Assembly (NCBI RefSeq): GCF_019966575.1
Contig: NZ_JAINFK010000008.1
Span: 1-64,000 of the forward strand
Direction of reading: 5' to 3'
Length of the DNA stretch: 64,000 nucleotides
Origin: Oricola cellulosilytica
GTDB lineage: Bacteria > Pseudomonadota > Alphaproteobacteria > Rhizobiales > Rhizobiaceae
Shown: in pieces, positions 25,641 to 34,435 of the stretch
Layout: every line of letters begins with the position of its first letter
How positions within the stretch are numbered: the first letter of the stretch is position 1
The notes under the pieces: model-generated
What the model was told of the DNA's origin: nothing
Databases searched by the model: none
Seen by the model: the letters and a program-made list of their open reading frames with translations, nothing else
Translations under genes and position numbers: made by a program

Positions 25641-26606
25641 CTAGCCGCCCAACTCGTCCTCGATATGAGCGCGGATGATTTCGGCAAAATCGGTCTCGGC
25701 GACGAAGCCAAGCTTACGTGCACGGGCCGCGTCGAAACGGGTCGGCCAGAAATTGACGATCGCCTCGATGGCTGGATCGCGCTCCTCCCGAATCAAGCGG
25801 AAGGTCTCGTCGCCTGCGATTTCTCGCAGGGCCTCGATCTGTCCGGCCACCGAGACCGCCACGCTCGGCAATGTGATGTTGCGGCGCGGTCCGATGGCAT
25901 CGCCCGCAAGCGCCGCCGCGTGAAGCAGAAAACCGACGGCCGAACGCGGACTTGCATGGGTGTGAACGATATTGCGCGAGACAGGCAGCACTGCCTCCTT
26001 GCCGGCGAGCGGTTCGCGGATGATCGAGGAGAAGAAGCCGGATGCCGCAAGGTTCGGCTTTCCGGGCCGCACGCAGATCGTCGGCAGCCGCAATCCGACT
26101 CCGTCCATGAAACCGCGGCGGGTGTAGTCGTTCAGCAGAAGCTCCCCGACCAGCTTCTGCGTTCCGTATGACGTCAGTGGCACAGGCGCGAAATCGTCGC
26201 CAATCGTCTCGGGAAACGGCGCGCCGAAGACGGCGATGGAGGACGTATAGACCAGGCGCGGAACGTAACCATTCGCTTTCCGAACGGCATCGAAAAGCGC
26301 TCGCGTCCCGTCAAGATTTGCCCGGTACCCCTTGTCGAAATCGGTCTCGGCTTCGCCGGATACGACTCCGGCAAGATGGAAAATGACGTCCGGCCTTCCG
26401 GCCACCAGCGCCCCGGCTACGCCTTCGGAGGCAAGGTCTCCTGCCAAAACTGTAATGTCGAATGGCGCGTCGGGCGCCTCGAACGCGACGATATCGTGTA
26501 AGTGGATGCTGACAATCTGCTCCTTGCGCAGCATCCCGTCGGCGACGAGGCGTGCGGTCAGCTTGCGGCCGATCATGCCGGCCGCGCCCGTGATCAGAAT
26601 GCGCAT
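25641..26606 (-). CDS. denD: D-erythronate dehydrogenase-like extended SDR
   Basis: NAD-dependent epimerase/dehydratase-fold enzyme of 321 residues. The dinucleotide motif is ILITGAAGMIGRKL and the catalytic pair is YGTQK (about residue 146). The pattern PTICVRPGKPNLAASGFFSSIIREPL is characteristic of the DenD branch, which oxidises D-erythronate to 2-oxo-tetronate. It is the last gene of a three-gene unit on the minus strand (SDR, small membrane protein, this gene) with 1-base and overlapping junctions. OtnK/OtnC/OtnI partners are not in the window, so the exact substrate is inferred. Confidence 0.85.
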   Translation of the reverse strand: MRILITGAAGMIGRKLTARLVADGMLRKEQIVSIHLHDIVAFEAPDAPFDITVLAGDLASEGVAGALVAGRPDVIFHLAGVVSGEAETDFDKGYRANLDGTRALFDAVRKANGYVPRLVYTSSIAVFGAPFPETIGDDFAPVPLTSYGTQKLVGELLLNDYTRRGFMDGVGLRLPTICVRPGKPNLAASGFFSSIIREPLAGKEAVLPVSRNIVHTHASPRSAVGFLLHAAALAGDAIGPRRNITLPSVAVSVAGQIEALREIAGDETFRLIREERDPAIEAIVNFWPTRFDAARARKLGFVAETDFAEIIRAHIEDELGG

Positions 26607-26607
26607 G

Positions 26608-26838
26608 TCAGTCTCTCTTCCGGCGATAGCGGCCGCGCAGCCAAAGCCCCGCGAAAGGCAGAACGAGAACCGCGGCGAGGACGGCTCCGGCGATCCAGCG
26701 GTTGTTCCCGCCCAGCATCAGCATCAGCGGCGGGAGAAAATAGACGAGTGCCCCGAACCCGACGAGCAGGAGCGCCGCAGTGACGAGGGTCTTGCGATCG
26801 TACCGGCCGTTGTCGTTTGGAGCCGTCACAAGGTCCAT
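26608..26838 (-). CDS. Small two-helix membrane protein
   Basis: 76 residues with two hydrophobic helices (LVTAALLLVGFGALVYFL and WIAGAVLAAVLVLPFAGLWL) joined by GGNNR and a basic C-terminus (RGRYRRKRD). It overlaps the upstream SDR gene by 13 bases and ends one base before denD, so the frame is clearly maintained within an operon. I know no function for it. It may anchor or regulate the flanking dehydrogenases, but this is speculative. Confidence 0.75.
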   Translation of the reverse strand: MDLVTAPNDNGRYDRKTLVTAALLLVGFGALVYFLPPLMLMLGGNNRWIAGAVLAAVLVLPFAGLWLRGRYRRKRD

Positions 26839-27581
26839 CCGCCGTCGATCGGAATGGCGGTGCCCGTGGTGAATGCCGCGCCATCGCTCGCCAGATACAC
26901 GGCCAGCGCCGCGACCTCCTCCGGACGGCCGACGCGCCCCATCGGCTGGCGCTCGACGAACATCTGCAAGGCCTTGTCCGTTCCACCGACGGATTGACCC
27001 AGTTCTTCAACGCGCGCGTGCCATGAGGGGGACTCAACCGTGCCCGGGCAGATCGCGTTGCAGCGGATGTTGCGGCGAATAAAATCCTGGGCGACCGATT
27101 TGGTCAGGCCGATGACGGCAGCCTTCGTCGCGCCGTATACATAGCGGTTGGGGGCGCCCTTGATCGACGAGGCGCCCGACGACATGTTGATGATCGAACC
27201 TGAGGTGCCGTTCGCCTCCGCGCGGGTGATCATCTCGGGCAGGAACGCCTGGATCGTCCGGTGCATGGATTTGACGTTCAGGTCGAAGGAAAAGTCCCAG
27301 GCCTTCTCATCGCATTCGAGCACCGTTCCGTGATGCACGAACCCGGCCACGTTTGCTAGGATGTCGACACCGCCGACCGTACCTGCATAGGCTTTGACCG
27401 CATCTGTATCGGTGACGTCGAGCGCAGCCTTGGAGACGTCCAAGCCTTCCAACTTGTCAATGTCCAGATCGGAGGCGTGGACTGTCGCGCCTTCTCTGAC
27501 GAAGGCCTCGGCGATCGCCCGCCCGATCCCCTGGCCGGCCGCCGTGACGACGGCGACCTTTCCCTCAAGCTGTCCTGCCAT
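26826..27581 (-). CDS. SDR oxidoreductase, DHRS6 / 2-keto-3-deoxy-L-fuconate dehydrogenase type
   Basis: Classical short-chain dehydrogenase of 251 residues: TAAGQGIGRAIA cofactor motif, NVAGFVHHGTVL, catalytic Ser in INMSSGASS, YGATK (about residue 149) and the ending IPIDGGWTL. NVAGFVHHGTVLECDEKAW and CPGTVESPSWH closely resemble DHRS6 and bacterial 2-keto-3-deoxy-L-fuconate dehydrogenases. With denD in the same operon, a sugar-acid catabolic role is likely. The first gene of the unit; GNAT gene 27618-28748 lies 36 bases upstream on the same strand and may be part of it. Confidence 0.88.
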   Translation of the reverse strand: MAGQLEGKVAVVTAAGQGIGRAIAEAFVREGATVHASDLDIDKLEGLDVSKAALDVTDTDAVKAYAGTVGGVDILANVAGFVHHGTVLECDEKAWDFSFDLNVKSMHRTIQAFLPEMITRAEANGTSGSIINMSSGASSIKGAPNRYVYGATKAAVIGLTKSVAQDFIRRNIRCNAICPGTVESPSWHARVEELGQSVGGTDKALQMFVERQPMGRVGRPEEVAALAVYLASDGAAFTTGTAIPIDGGWTL

Positions 27582-27617
27582 TCAGATTCTCCCTCTGCGC
27601 GTCCAACCTATCACTCA

Positions 27618-28748
27618 TCAAAGCCGCAGTACCATATGCAAGGCCTTGCGATCCGACAGCACTTCTTCCCTTTCCTCCTCGAAGCCGACACGCCTGTACC
27701 AATCCTGAGCCGGGTTCCGCGTATTGGTGACGAGGCGGACCGCAGGCCTTGCGAGCGCGCGGGCGCGTTCGGTGGCCGCCGTCATCATGGCGGCGCCAAG
27801 GCCGGTTCCGGCGGCCTCCGGCGCGGTGGCGATCGACTCCAGATAGAGGTCGCCCGGGCGGGGCCGCAGGATCAGCACGCCAACCAGCTTTTCGGAACGG
27901 GAGGCGAGCCAGACCTCGCATTGGGCGAAAATGTCCCCATAATCCCATTCCAGTGGCATGGGTTCTCCGCCGATCGCCTCGCGGGTGCGCCGATAGGCCT
28001 TTGCCTGGAACTCCTCGACCATGGTCCGGCTATCGGAGCCAGCTCGCACGAGCCGAAGATCGCCGGTTGCGAGCGTGCGGGCCGTCAGGGAGGACAGCGA
28101 CATCAATTGCCCACCATGCCCATCGAAATTCTCCGGCGCGAGCCAAGTCTCGAAGGCGAGCCTGACTGCTGGCCAATCCTTGTCGATCAAGGAATACCAA
28201 GCCGTGTCCCGGTTGCCATAGGGCTTGACCTCGGCCTGCCGGAATATTCCCTCGAACACAAAGCCGAAACGGCGCGCGGCTCGGTGCGACGCTTCGTTGG
28301 CGTTGTTGAGCTTCCACTCGTAACGGCGGTAGCCGAGCTCGTCGAAGACACGCCGGGCCATCAGATAATGCGCTTCGGTCGCCGCCCGGCTGCGCGCCAT
28401 CGGCGCGCCGTGGGCCACCGCGCCAACCTCAACCACGCCATTCTTCTCGTCGATGCGCATGTAGTTCGCCATGCCCATTGGCACGCCGGTTTCCCGGTCG
28501 CAGAAAACGCAGGTAACGAAAGCACCGGATTGGTTGCGGGGTTCGAGTTCGCCGGCCAGATCCCGCCACGACGTCATTTTCGGCCAGCCGAAGTGGAACA
28601 GATATTCGTTGGTCCGTTCACCGCCGAAGGCTTCCCATAGTGCAAGACAATGGCTTTCGGCGTCGAACGGATGAATGGCGAAATAGCATCCGGACATAGG
28701 CGCATTGGTCGGGGTGGGCCGCGGTGTCCATGCCGAAAGATCTTCCAT
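27618..28748 (-). CDS. Double-domain GNAT acetyltransferase (RimJ/RimL-like plus GNAT)
   Basis: 376 residues containing two acetyltransferase folds. Residues of about 15-205 are RimL-like (MGMANYMRIDEKNGVVEVGAV, then ASHRAARRFGFVFEGIFRQ). Residues of about 228-376 form a second GNAT unit (LYLESIATAPEAAGTGLGAAMM and DWYRRVGFEEERE). Both retain an acetyl-CoA loop, though the first has a degenerate one. ATG 28748 with GGAGGGA is preferred over the frame start at 28793. Substrates are unknown; RimL-like enzymes often modify N-terminal amines. Confidence 0.85.
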   Translation of the reverse strand: MEDLSAWTPRPTPTNAPMSGCYFAIHPFDAESHCLALWEAFGGERTNEYLFHFGWPKMTSWRDLAGELEPRNQSGAFVTCVFCDRETGVPMGMANYMRIDEKNGVVEVGAVAHGAPMARSRAATEAHYLMARRVFDELGYRRYEWKLNNANEASHRAARRFGFVFEGIFRQAEVKPYGNRDTAWYSLIDKDWPAVRLAFETWLAPENFDGHGGQLMSLSSLTARTLATGDLRLVRAGSDSRTMVEEFQAKAYRRTREAIGGEPMPLEWDYGDIFAQCEVWLASRSEKLVGVLILRPRPGDLYLESIATAPEAAGTGLGAAMMTAATERARALARPAVRLVTNTRNPAQDWYRRVGFEEEREEVLSDRKALHMVLRL

Positions 28749-28833
28749 TTCAATGTCCCTCCGCGCGTGCAGATTGCGTTTTTCTAGATGCAATGCGAGA
28801 GAGGTTCACGCTTGAAATTGTCCGGGGAACAAT

Positions 28834-30003
28834 ATGCTTCAAACGGTTGCCGCCTACGACCGGATGGGCGAGGAGAACGCTTTCGCGGTGCTCGCCCGCG
28901 CCACCAGCCTCGCCGCCGAGGGTCGCGACATCATCAATCTCGGCATCGGCCAGCCGGATTTCAAAACGCCGGAACATATCGTCGAGGCCGCGATCAAGGC
29001 GCTTCGTGACGGGCATCATGGTTATACGCCCGCCACCGGCATCCTGCCCGCGCGCGAGGCGGTCGTTCGACGGACCTTGGCGACGACTGGCGTCGAAGTC
29101 TCGCCGGAAAGCGTCATGATCATGCCGGGCGGCAAGCCGACGATGTATGCAGCGATCACGATGTTCGGCGAGCCGGGCGCGGAGATCCTCTACCCCGATC
29201 CGGGCTTTCCGATCTATCGTTCGATGATCGAGTTCACCGGCGCGACACCGGTGCCCGTGCCGATACGAGAGGAGAACGGATTTGCGTTCTCGGCGGAAGA
29301 AACGCTGTCGCTCATCACTTCGAAGACCCGGTTGCTGATCCTCAACTCGCCGGCCAACCCGACCGGCGGCGTGACGCCGAAGTCCGAAATCGACGCGCTG
29401 GTGAAGGGGCTGGAGGCATTTCCGGACGTGGCGATCATGTCGGACGAGATCTACGACGTCATGACCTATGACGGCGAACGCCATACGTCCCTGCTCACCT
29501 ATCCGCAATTGCATGACCGGCTGATCATCCTCAACGGCTGGTCGAAGACCTGGGCGATGACGGGATGGCGGCTCGGCTGGTCGATCTGGCCGGACGGGCT
29601 GATCGACAAGGTTCGCAAGCTCGCCGTCAATTGCTGGTCCTGCGTGAACGCGCCGGCGCAATATGCCGGGATAGCGGCAATCGACGGTCCGCAGGACGCG
29701 GTGGAAACGATGATGGCGGCGTTCGACAGGCGCCGGCACATCGTCGTGGAGCGGATGAACGCGTTGCCCAACGTGAGTTGTGTGACGCCGAAAGGTGCGT
29801 TCTATGCGTTTCCGAATGTGAAGGACACTGGATGGAAGGCGAAGAAACTGGCTTCGGCGCTGCTCGAGAAGGCGGGCGTGGCGTTGATCGGCGGGCCTGA
29901 TTTCGGCGTGCTCGGAGAGGGGTACATAAGACTGTCCTTCGCCAACTCGGCCGAGAATATCGAACGGGCGATCGAGCGGATCGGCGCATTTCTGGAACGT
30001 TGA
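28834..30003 (+). CDS. PLP-dependent class I/II aminotransferase
   Basis: 389 residues, fold type I. Marks include NLGIGQPDF (about residue 33), HGYTPATGILPARE, NSPANPTGG (about 172), SDEIYDVMTYDG (Asp and Tyr that hold PLP, about 206) and the PLP lysine in NGWSKTWAMTGWRLGW (about 237), plus a C-terminal Arg in YIRLSFANS. These fit aspartate/aromatic aminotransferases of subgroup I-gamma. The exact amino donor is not predictable. It is monocistronic, diverging from the double GNAT gene. Confidence 0.9.
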   Translation: MLQTVAAYDRMGEENAFAVLARATSLAAEGRDIINLGIGQPDFKTPEHIVEAAIKALRDGHHGYTPATGILPAREAVVRRTLATTGVEVSPESVMIMPGGKPTMYAAITMFGEPGAEILYPDPGFPIYRSMIEFTGATPVPVPIREENGFAFSAEETLSLITSKTRLLILNSPANPTGGVTPKSEIDALVKGLEAFPDVAIMSDEIYDVMTYDGERHTSLLTYPQLHDRLIILNGWSKTWAMTGWRLGWSIWPDGLIDKVRKLAVNCWSCVNAPAQYAGIAAIDGPQDAVETMMAAFDRRRHIVVERMNALPNVSCVTPKGAFYAFPNVKDTGWKAKKLASALLEKAGVALIGGPDFGVLGEGYIRLSFANSAENIERAIERIGAFLER

Positions 30004-30116
30004 ATACGGAAATCCCGGCGGAGGAAGTTGGTCTTTACGGCGTCAAGAATCTCGGATGCTTGAGTACTTTCCACTGAAAAGATAACCTCTTGTGATTCGT
30101 CGGGGCGGAGGCAGGC

Positions 30117-30791
30117 ATGGTGGCGGCAAGCAAGGAGGGAAAGCCCTATCATCACGGGGATTTGCGCGCCGCGCTGCTGACAGCGGCCGAGGCCGAACTC
30201 ATTGAGAAGGGCGTGGATTCCTTCTCGCTTCGCGGGACCGCCAAGCGCGCCGGGGTCAGCCATGCGGCGCCTGCCCATCATTTCCGGGACGCGACTGCCC
30301 TTCTTGACGCAGTCGCAGCCGTTGGATTTTCACGGCTGGCAGACACAATGCGGGGGGAGCAGGCGTTGGCTGGTCCCGGCAAGAGCGAGCAGTTCGTCGC
30401 CGCAGGGGTGGGCTATGTTCGCTTCGCGATCGACAATCCGGAAATGCTGGAGCTCATGTTCGGCAGATCGCGCACGGACGGCGACCATCCGGATCTCGCG
30501 CGGCACGCCGAGGCCGCGTTCTCGGTTCTGGTGAACGCGGTGGGCCACATTCGGGGCAGACACGTGTTCAAGTCGGAGGAGGGCTGGCGCGATGTCGCGG
30601 CGTGCTGGTCGATGGTGCACGGCTATGCGCAGCTGGTGATTTCCGGAAGGATGGGGTTCGTGGCGACGCTCGAATTCGACGAACAGCGCGGCGTGATCGA
30701 AGATCTGATGCGGCGCGCCCTGCCGGACAGCGCATTCCGTATGAGGGATGATTCGGCGGTTCCGACACAAAGCGGGCGACCTTCTTTTTGA
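30117..30791 (+). CDS. TetR family transcriptional regulator
   Basis: 224 residues. The N-terminal helix-turn-helix (HHGDLRAALLTAAEAELIEKG, FSLRGTAKRAGVSHAAPAHHFRDATALLDAVA, residues 11-65) contains the HHGDL phrase of the WHG-domain TetR subgroup. The C-terminal ligand domain includes YVRFAIDNPEMLELMFG. GGAGG precedes ATG 30117. No divergent partner gene exists; the lone neighbour upstream is the aminotransferase. Ligand unknown. Confidence 0.9.
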   Translation: MVAASKEGKPYHHGDLRAALLTAAEAELIEKGVDSFSLRGTAKRAGVSHAAPAHHFRDATALLDAVAAVGFSRLADTMRGEQALAGPGKSEQFVAAGVGYVRFAIDNPEMLELMFGRSRTDGDHPDLARHAEAAFSVLVNAVGHIRGRHVFKSEEGWRDVAACWSMVHGYAQLVISGRMGFVATLEFDEQRGVIEDLMRRALPDSAFRMRDDSAVPTQSGRPSF

Positions 30792-30811
30792 GAAAGATCG
30801 CCCGGCTTCTT

Positions 30812-30845
30812 AAAGACCGCAGAGGGAGGAGCTGTCGGTCTTTTA
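30812..30845 (+). terminator. Rho-independent terminator after the TetR gene
   Basis: Inverted repeat AAAGACCG / CGGTCTTT with an inner CAG/CTG extension, followed by a T-run, 20 bases after the TetR stop. An imperfect GC-rich repeat overlaps the stop codon just before it. Confidence 0.6.
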
Positions 30846-30877
30846 TGCCACCACTGTTTCATGTTGGCACGAATCGC

Positions 30878-30893
30878 TTAATCAATAGTTAAC
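30878..30893 (+). promoter_or_regulatory. Exact CtrA-type box in a convergent intergenic region
   Basis: TTAA, seven bases, TTAAC is an exact CtrA consensus, with another TTAA at 30901. It lies between two convergent genes (TetR and a lipoprotein), in an AT-rich stretch of about 155 bases where no protein gene is evident. It could drive a small RNA or be fortuitous. Confidence 0.45.
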
Positions 30894-31001
30894 ATCTTCG
30901 TTAATACTCGTCAGTCCACATGACCCTTTCCCGGAAGGATTTGCGGCAACTGTGGCGAACTTGCCACAATTCCCGGTACATTATTGAAATTCCAGCCAAT
31001 A

Positions 31002-31850
31002 TTAGTCGCATGCGGCCGATGAGCCCTGTGAAAGGCTGTTCACAAACCCCCGAATATCCTCAAGCGTGGGCGCCCTGCTTCGCAAGATCGGCGCCAAAGC
31101 GCCGACGATCATCAGGTGATTCACGCCCTCGTAGAGCTTCAGATCGACCATGTTTCCGGCGGTTCGCAGGGCCTCCTGCATCTGAACACTTCGAAGAGGC
31201 GGCACGGTGTCGTCGTCGGTCCCGTGCAGCAGCAGGGCCGGGGGAAACGACCCCGACGCATGGTTCACCGGCTTTGCCGTTTCGCGGATCTGCTCCGGGA
31301 ATATGCGCTTGTAGACGTCCTCCGTGAACTTGAAGTCGTAGGGCCCGGCTATACCGATGAAACCCGCCACGAGGTCGCAGATGTTCGCGACGCCCTCCAG
31401 AAACCGCGGATCGCCCGCAGCAAGCGCCGCGATGTGCGCGCCGGCGGAGTGTCCCATCAGGAAAAGCGGGCGACTCCCGGCGATTTCCCGCTTGGTGTAG
31501 GCGATTGCCGCAGCAACATCCTCAACGAAGGAGGGATAGATAACCTCCGGATGAAGCCGGTAATCCGCGACGACAGTCGCAATGCCGATCCGCGCCAAGG
31601 CGCTTCCGAGGAAGGGATAATCCTCCTTCGAGCCGTGCTGCCAGCTGCCGCCATGGATGAAAAGCAGAACAGGCGTGTTCCCGCCGGCGTCGCGAGGACG
31701 GTACACGTCAAGCCGCTGGCGGGCCAAGGGTCCATAGGCGATATCCCGCTCAACCTCGTCCGGGCTTCGGGAAAGGGCGTTCAGGATACTGGCGCCGGAG
31801 CAGCCCGAGACAGTCACCAGAAGAAAAAACAGGATCAAGATGCGGTACAC
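31002..31850 (-). CDS. Lipoprotein alpha/beta-hydrolase (esterase/lipase of the BD-FAE type)
   Basis: 282 residues starting at GTG 31850, which has GGAGG six bases upstream and opens a lipoprotein signal (MYRILILFFLLVTVSGC, lipobox VSGC). The hydrolase motifs are the oxyanion HGGSW (about residue 66), the nucleophile Ser in GHSAGAH (about 131), Asp in HGTDDDTVP and His in EGVNHLM. The open frame extends 15 codons further, but those residues are not signal-like. It should be an outer- or inner-membrane-anchored carboxylesterase; the substrate is unknown. Confidence 0.87.
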   Translation of the reverse strand: MYRILILFFLLVTVSGCSGASILNALSRSPDEVERDIAYGPLARQRLDVYRPRDAGGNTPVLLFIHGGSWQHGSKEDYPFLGSALARIGIATVVADYRLHPEVIYPSFVEDVAAAIAYTKREIAGSRPLFLMGHSAGAHIAALAAGDPRFLEGVANICDLVAGFIGIAGPYDFKFTEDVYKRIFPEQIRETAKPVNHASGSFPPALLLHGTDDDTVPPLRSVQMQEALRTAGNMVDLKLYEGVNHLMIVGALAPILRSRAPTLEDIRGFVNSLSQGSSAACD

Positions 31851-32003
31851 AGGAGCCTCCAGGCGCTTTCCGGTGCAGTATCTAGTCCGGACCACTTTCG
31901 GGACCAGGGGGTTCGCGCCTCCGGCATCCTGTGGAAACGAAGGGAAGAATAGCGAGGGAGGCCGCCAGGGGGCGGCGTCCTTCGCACGTGTCGTGACTCC
32001 GGG

Positions 32004-33629
32004 TCAGCGTGTGATGATTTCCGGGCCCATCAGCGCATAGGGGAGCGCGGTCGACAGGATCGGCACGTAGGTGACGATCACCAGGAAGACGAGAAGCACT
32101 GCGACGAATGGCGCCGCCGCCTTCACCACCTGGATCAGGCTCATGCCGGTGATACCGGAGGTGACGAACAGGTTGAGGCCGATCGGCGGGGTGATCATTC
32201 CAATCTCCATGTTCACCACCATGATGATGCCGAGGTGAATCGGATCGACGCCGAGTTCCATGGCGATCGGGAACACCACCGGTGCGACGATGAGCAGCAG
32301 CCCCGAGGGCTCCATGAACTGGCCGCCGAGCAGAAGCAGCAGATTGACCGCAATCAGGAAGGTGAACCAGGTAAAGCCGGCATCGACCATCACCGAGGTA
32401 ATCGCCTGAGGTATGCGTTCCGCCGTCAGCACGTGGGCAAAGAGAAGCGCATTCACGATGATGAACATCAGCATGATGATCGTCTTCGACGAGTCTATCA
32501 TCACCTTGCGCGTATCCTCATGGGCGAAGGCGCCGAACAGGTGCCTGCCCATCAGCCCCAGATTGCGACCCCAGACGGGGAGCCCGGCAGCGACGAAGCG
32601 GGGAATGTTCGCCGGGTTCGAAGCGGGATCACGCCAAACCGAGTAGGCAATCAGGACGGCTACCGACAGGGCCAGTCCCGTCCAGGCGCGGCCCGCGGCT
32701 GTGACGTTCTCCCAATCGGCGGTGACGAAGAAAGACAGCACTTCCCAGACAAAAAAGAAGGCGACCGCATAGACGGTCGCGGAAAAGCCGATGTGAGCGG
32801 GTGTGCCACGCACGTCGTCGGCGCCGAGCCACCGCCGGTCCTTCATCGGACCCATGTCGCGATAGACAAACAGTGCGATGAAGAACGCATAAACCGCGGC
32901 CACGGCGGCGGCCTCGGTCGGCGTGAAGACGCCGCCATAGATGCCGCCGATGATGATAATGATCAAGAACAGGCCCCAGCCTGCCTCCTTGCCGCCGTTG
33001 AGCAGTTCGTTGACGCCCTTCCATTCCTCGGCGGGCAAATTGCGGCGACGGGCGATGACATAAATGGCGATCATCAGCATGAAACCGGCAAGCAGGCCCG
33101 GCAGAACGCCGGCAAGGAACATGCGACCGACCGAAACGTTCGTCGCCGCCGCATAGACGACCATGACGATCGAAGGCGGGATGAGAATGCCGAGCGTGCC
33201 GGCATTGGCGATAATGCCGGCCGCGAATTCCTTCGTGTACCCGACCTGGCGCATTCCGGCGATGGCGATGGTGCCGATCGCAACCACAGTCGCCGGCGAC
33301 GAGCCGGACAGCGCGGCGAACATCATGCAGGCGAGAACGGACGCCATTGCGAGACCGCCGCGAAAATGGCCGACGGACGCGATCGAAAAGCGAATGATGC
33401 GCTTCGCCACACCCCCAGTCGACATGAACGCCGATGCAAGGACGAAGAACGGGATCGCCAGCAGGGTGTAGTTCTGTGAGGCGGTGAACAGTTGCAACGC
33501 CACCGACGACATCGAGTCGTCAGAGAAAAAGGCGATCACGATGATGGAGGACAGGCCGAGGGCGACCGCGACCGGCACGCCAAGGAACAGAAGGCCGATG
33601 ACCAGCGCGAACAGGATTCCGGTTTCCAT
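32004..33629 (-). CDS. dctM: TRAP transporter large permease (C4-dicarboxylate type)
   Basis: Membrane protein of 541 residues, about 100 longer than a typical DctM. The family core is visible at both ends: LFLGVPVAVALGLSS, AALSGSSPATVVAIG and PPSIVMVVYA near the N-terminus, and GQFMEPSGLLLIVAPVVFPIA, ITPPIGLNLFVTSGI near the C-terminus. The extra length is an insertion at about residues 225-350 with two more hydrophobic stretches (FSATVYAVAFFFVWEVL and LALSVAVLIAY). It is the last gene of dctPQM, 6 bases after dctQ. It forms the Na+-dependent channel for dicarboxylates. Confidence 0.92.
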   Translation of the reverse strand: METGILFALVIGLLFLGVPVAVALGLSSIIVIAFFSDDSMSSVALQLFTASQNYTLLAIPFFVLASAFMSTGGVAKRIIRFSIASVGHFRGGLAMASVLACMMFAALSGSSPATVVAIGTIAIAGMRQVGYTKEFAAGIIANAGTLGILIPPSIVMVVYAAATNVSVGRMFLAGVLPGLLAGFMLMIAIYVIARRRNLPAEEWKGVNELLNGGKEAGWGLFLIIIIIGGIYGGVFTPTEAAAVAAVYAFFIALFVYRDMGPMKDRRWLGADDVRGTPAHIGFSATVYAVAFFFVWEVLSFFVTADWENVTAAGRAWTGLALSVAVLIAYSVWRDPASNPANIPRFVAAGLPVWGRNLGLMGRHLFGAFAHEDTRKVMIDSSKTIIMLMFIIVNALLFAHVLTAERIPQAITSVMVDAGFTWFTFLIAVNLLLLLGGQFMEPSGLLLIVAPVVFPIAMELGVDPIHLGIIMVVNMEIGMITPPIGLNLFVTSGITGMSLIQVVKAAAPFVAVLLVFLVIVTYVPILSTALPYALMGPEIITR

Positions 33630-33635
33630 CGTGCG

Positions 33636-34331
33636 CTAGTCCTTCAGCAGATCTTTGTTTTCGGCCACAAGCTCTTCGGCTTCGTGACCGGCGATGATCA
33701 GTTCGCGGTTGCCGCGCCAGATATCGATGAATGCCTGAATGCTGCGATACGCCAGTAGCGCCAGGCCGACGGGCAGCATCAGATAGGCGACCCAGCGCTG
33801 CACACGCTCCTGAACACCGAAGGTCTCCTGCATCCAGACCGGATAACGGAGGTCGTCCAGTCCAGTGCCGAGATTGAACATCAGTGTCCAGTACCCGAGT
33901 GCTCCGGACTGCCGGTAATTGGTCACGTCCTTGCCCCCGAAAAAGGCGAGCCATCCAGCGTGAAGCAGCATGGCCGCGTAGAGCAGACAGCACAGTGCGC
34001 CAAACAGCGCGACGATCCTGAAGAGACTTTTCGGCAACATGCGAATGAGCGCATCGACGCCCAGATGCATTCCCTGTTTGACGCCGTAGGCCATCCCGAA
34101 AAGGATCAGCCAGGCAAACAGGATGCGAGTCAGCTCAAGCGCGCCGCCCCAGCCGGAGTTGAAACCGTAGCGGGCGACAACCTGCGAAAACGAAATGATG
34201 GTAATGGCCGCGAGCAGGAGAGCGATGAAGCTCTCCTCTAGCGTGTTGACAGCCTCCCTGTTCCATCGCTCGGCGACAAACAGGGCCCCGATCATCCCAA
34301 CCAGCAGAACGGATGGTAACAGCAATTCCAC
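33636..34331 (-). CDS. dctQ: TRAP transporter small permease
   Basis: 231 residues, GTG start with GGGGGG upstream. Four main membrane helices follow an N-terminal extra helix (LLPSVLLVGMIGALFVA), with the DctQ phrases FSQVVARYGFNSG and ELTRILFAWLILFGMAYGVKQGMHLGVD. The C-terminal tail is acidic (HEAEELVAENKDLL). Partner of the adjacent dctM and dctP. A strong mRNA hairpin separates it from dctP, which should reduce its expression relative to the receptor. Confidence 0.9.
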   Translation of the reverse strand: MELLLPSVLLVGMIGALFVAERWNREAVNTLEESFIALLLAAITIISFSQVVARYGFNSGWGGALELTRILFAWLILFGMAYGVKQGMHLGVDALIRMLPKSLFRIVALFGALCCLLYAAMLLHAGWLAFFGGKDVTNYRQSGALGYWTLMFNLGTGLDDLRYPVWMQETFGVQERVQRWVAYLMLPVGLALLAYRSIQAFIDIWRGNRELIIAGHEAEELVAENKDLLKD

Positions 34332-34390
34332 GCCAAAATCCCCCCGCGGCGACGAAACGCGTCGATCCCCGCCGCTCCCTCGTCAAATCC

Positions 34391-34419
34391 GCCAGCCGGC
34401 GGTGAAACCGCCGGCTGGC
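34391..34419 (-). other. Intra-operon mRNA hairpin between dctP and dctQ
   Basis: A perfect 13-base inverted repeat (GCCAGCCGGCGGT / ACCGCCGGCTGGC, loop GAA on the plus strand) lies in the 104-base gap. There is no T-run after it on the minus strand. The placement after the binding-protein gene suits a 3' stabiliser or partial terminator that gives excess DctP over the membrane subunits. Confidence 0.8.
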
Positions 34420-34435
34420 ACATTCAATATGACCG

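Noticed and set aside
30920-31327. Plus-strand open frame of 135 codons overlapping the lipoprotein esterase gene
   Set aside because: Composition is atypical and it is antisense to a well supported esterase; the CtrA box upstream alone is not enough to call a protein gene.
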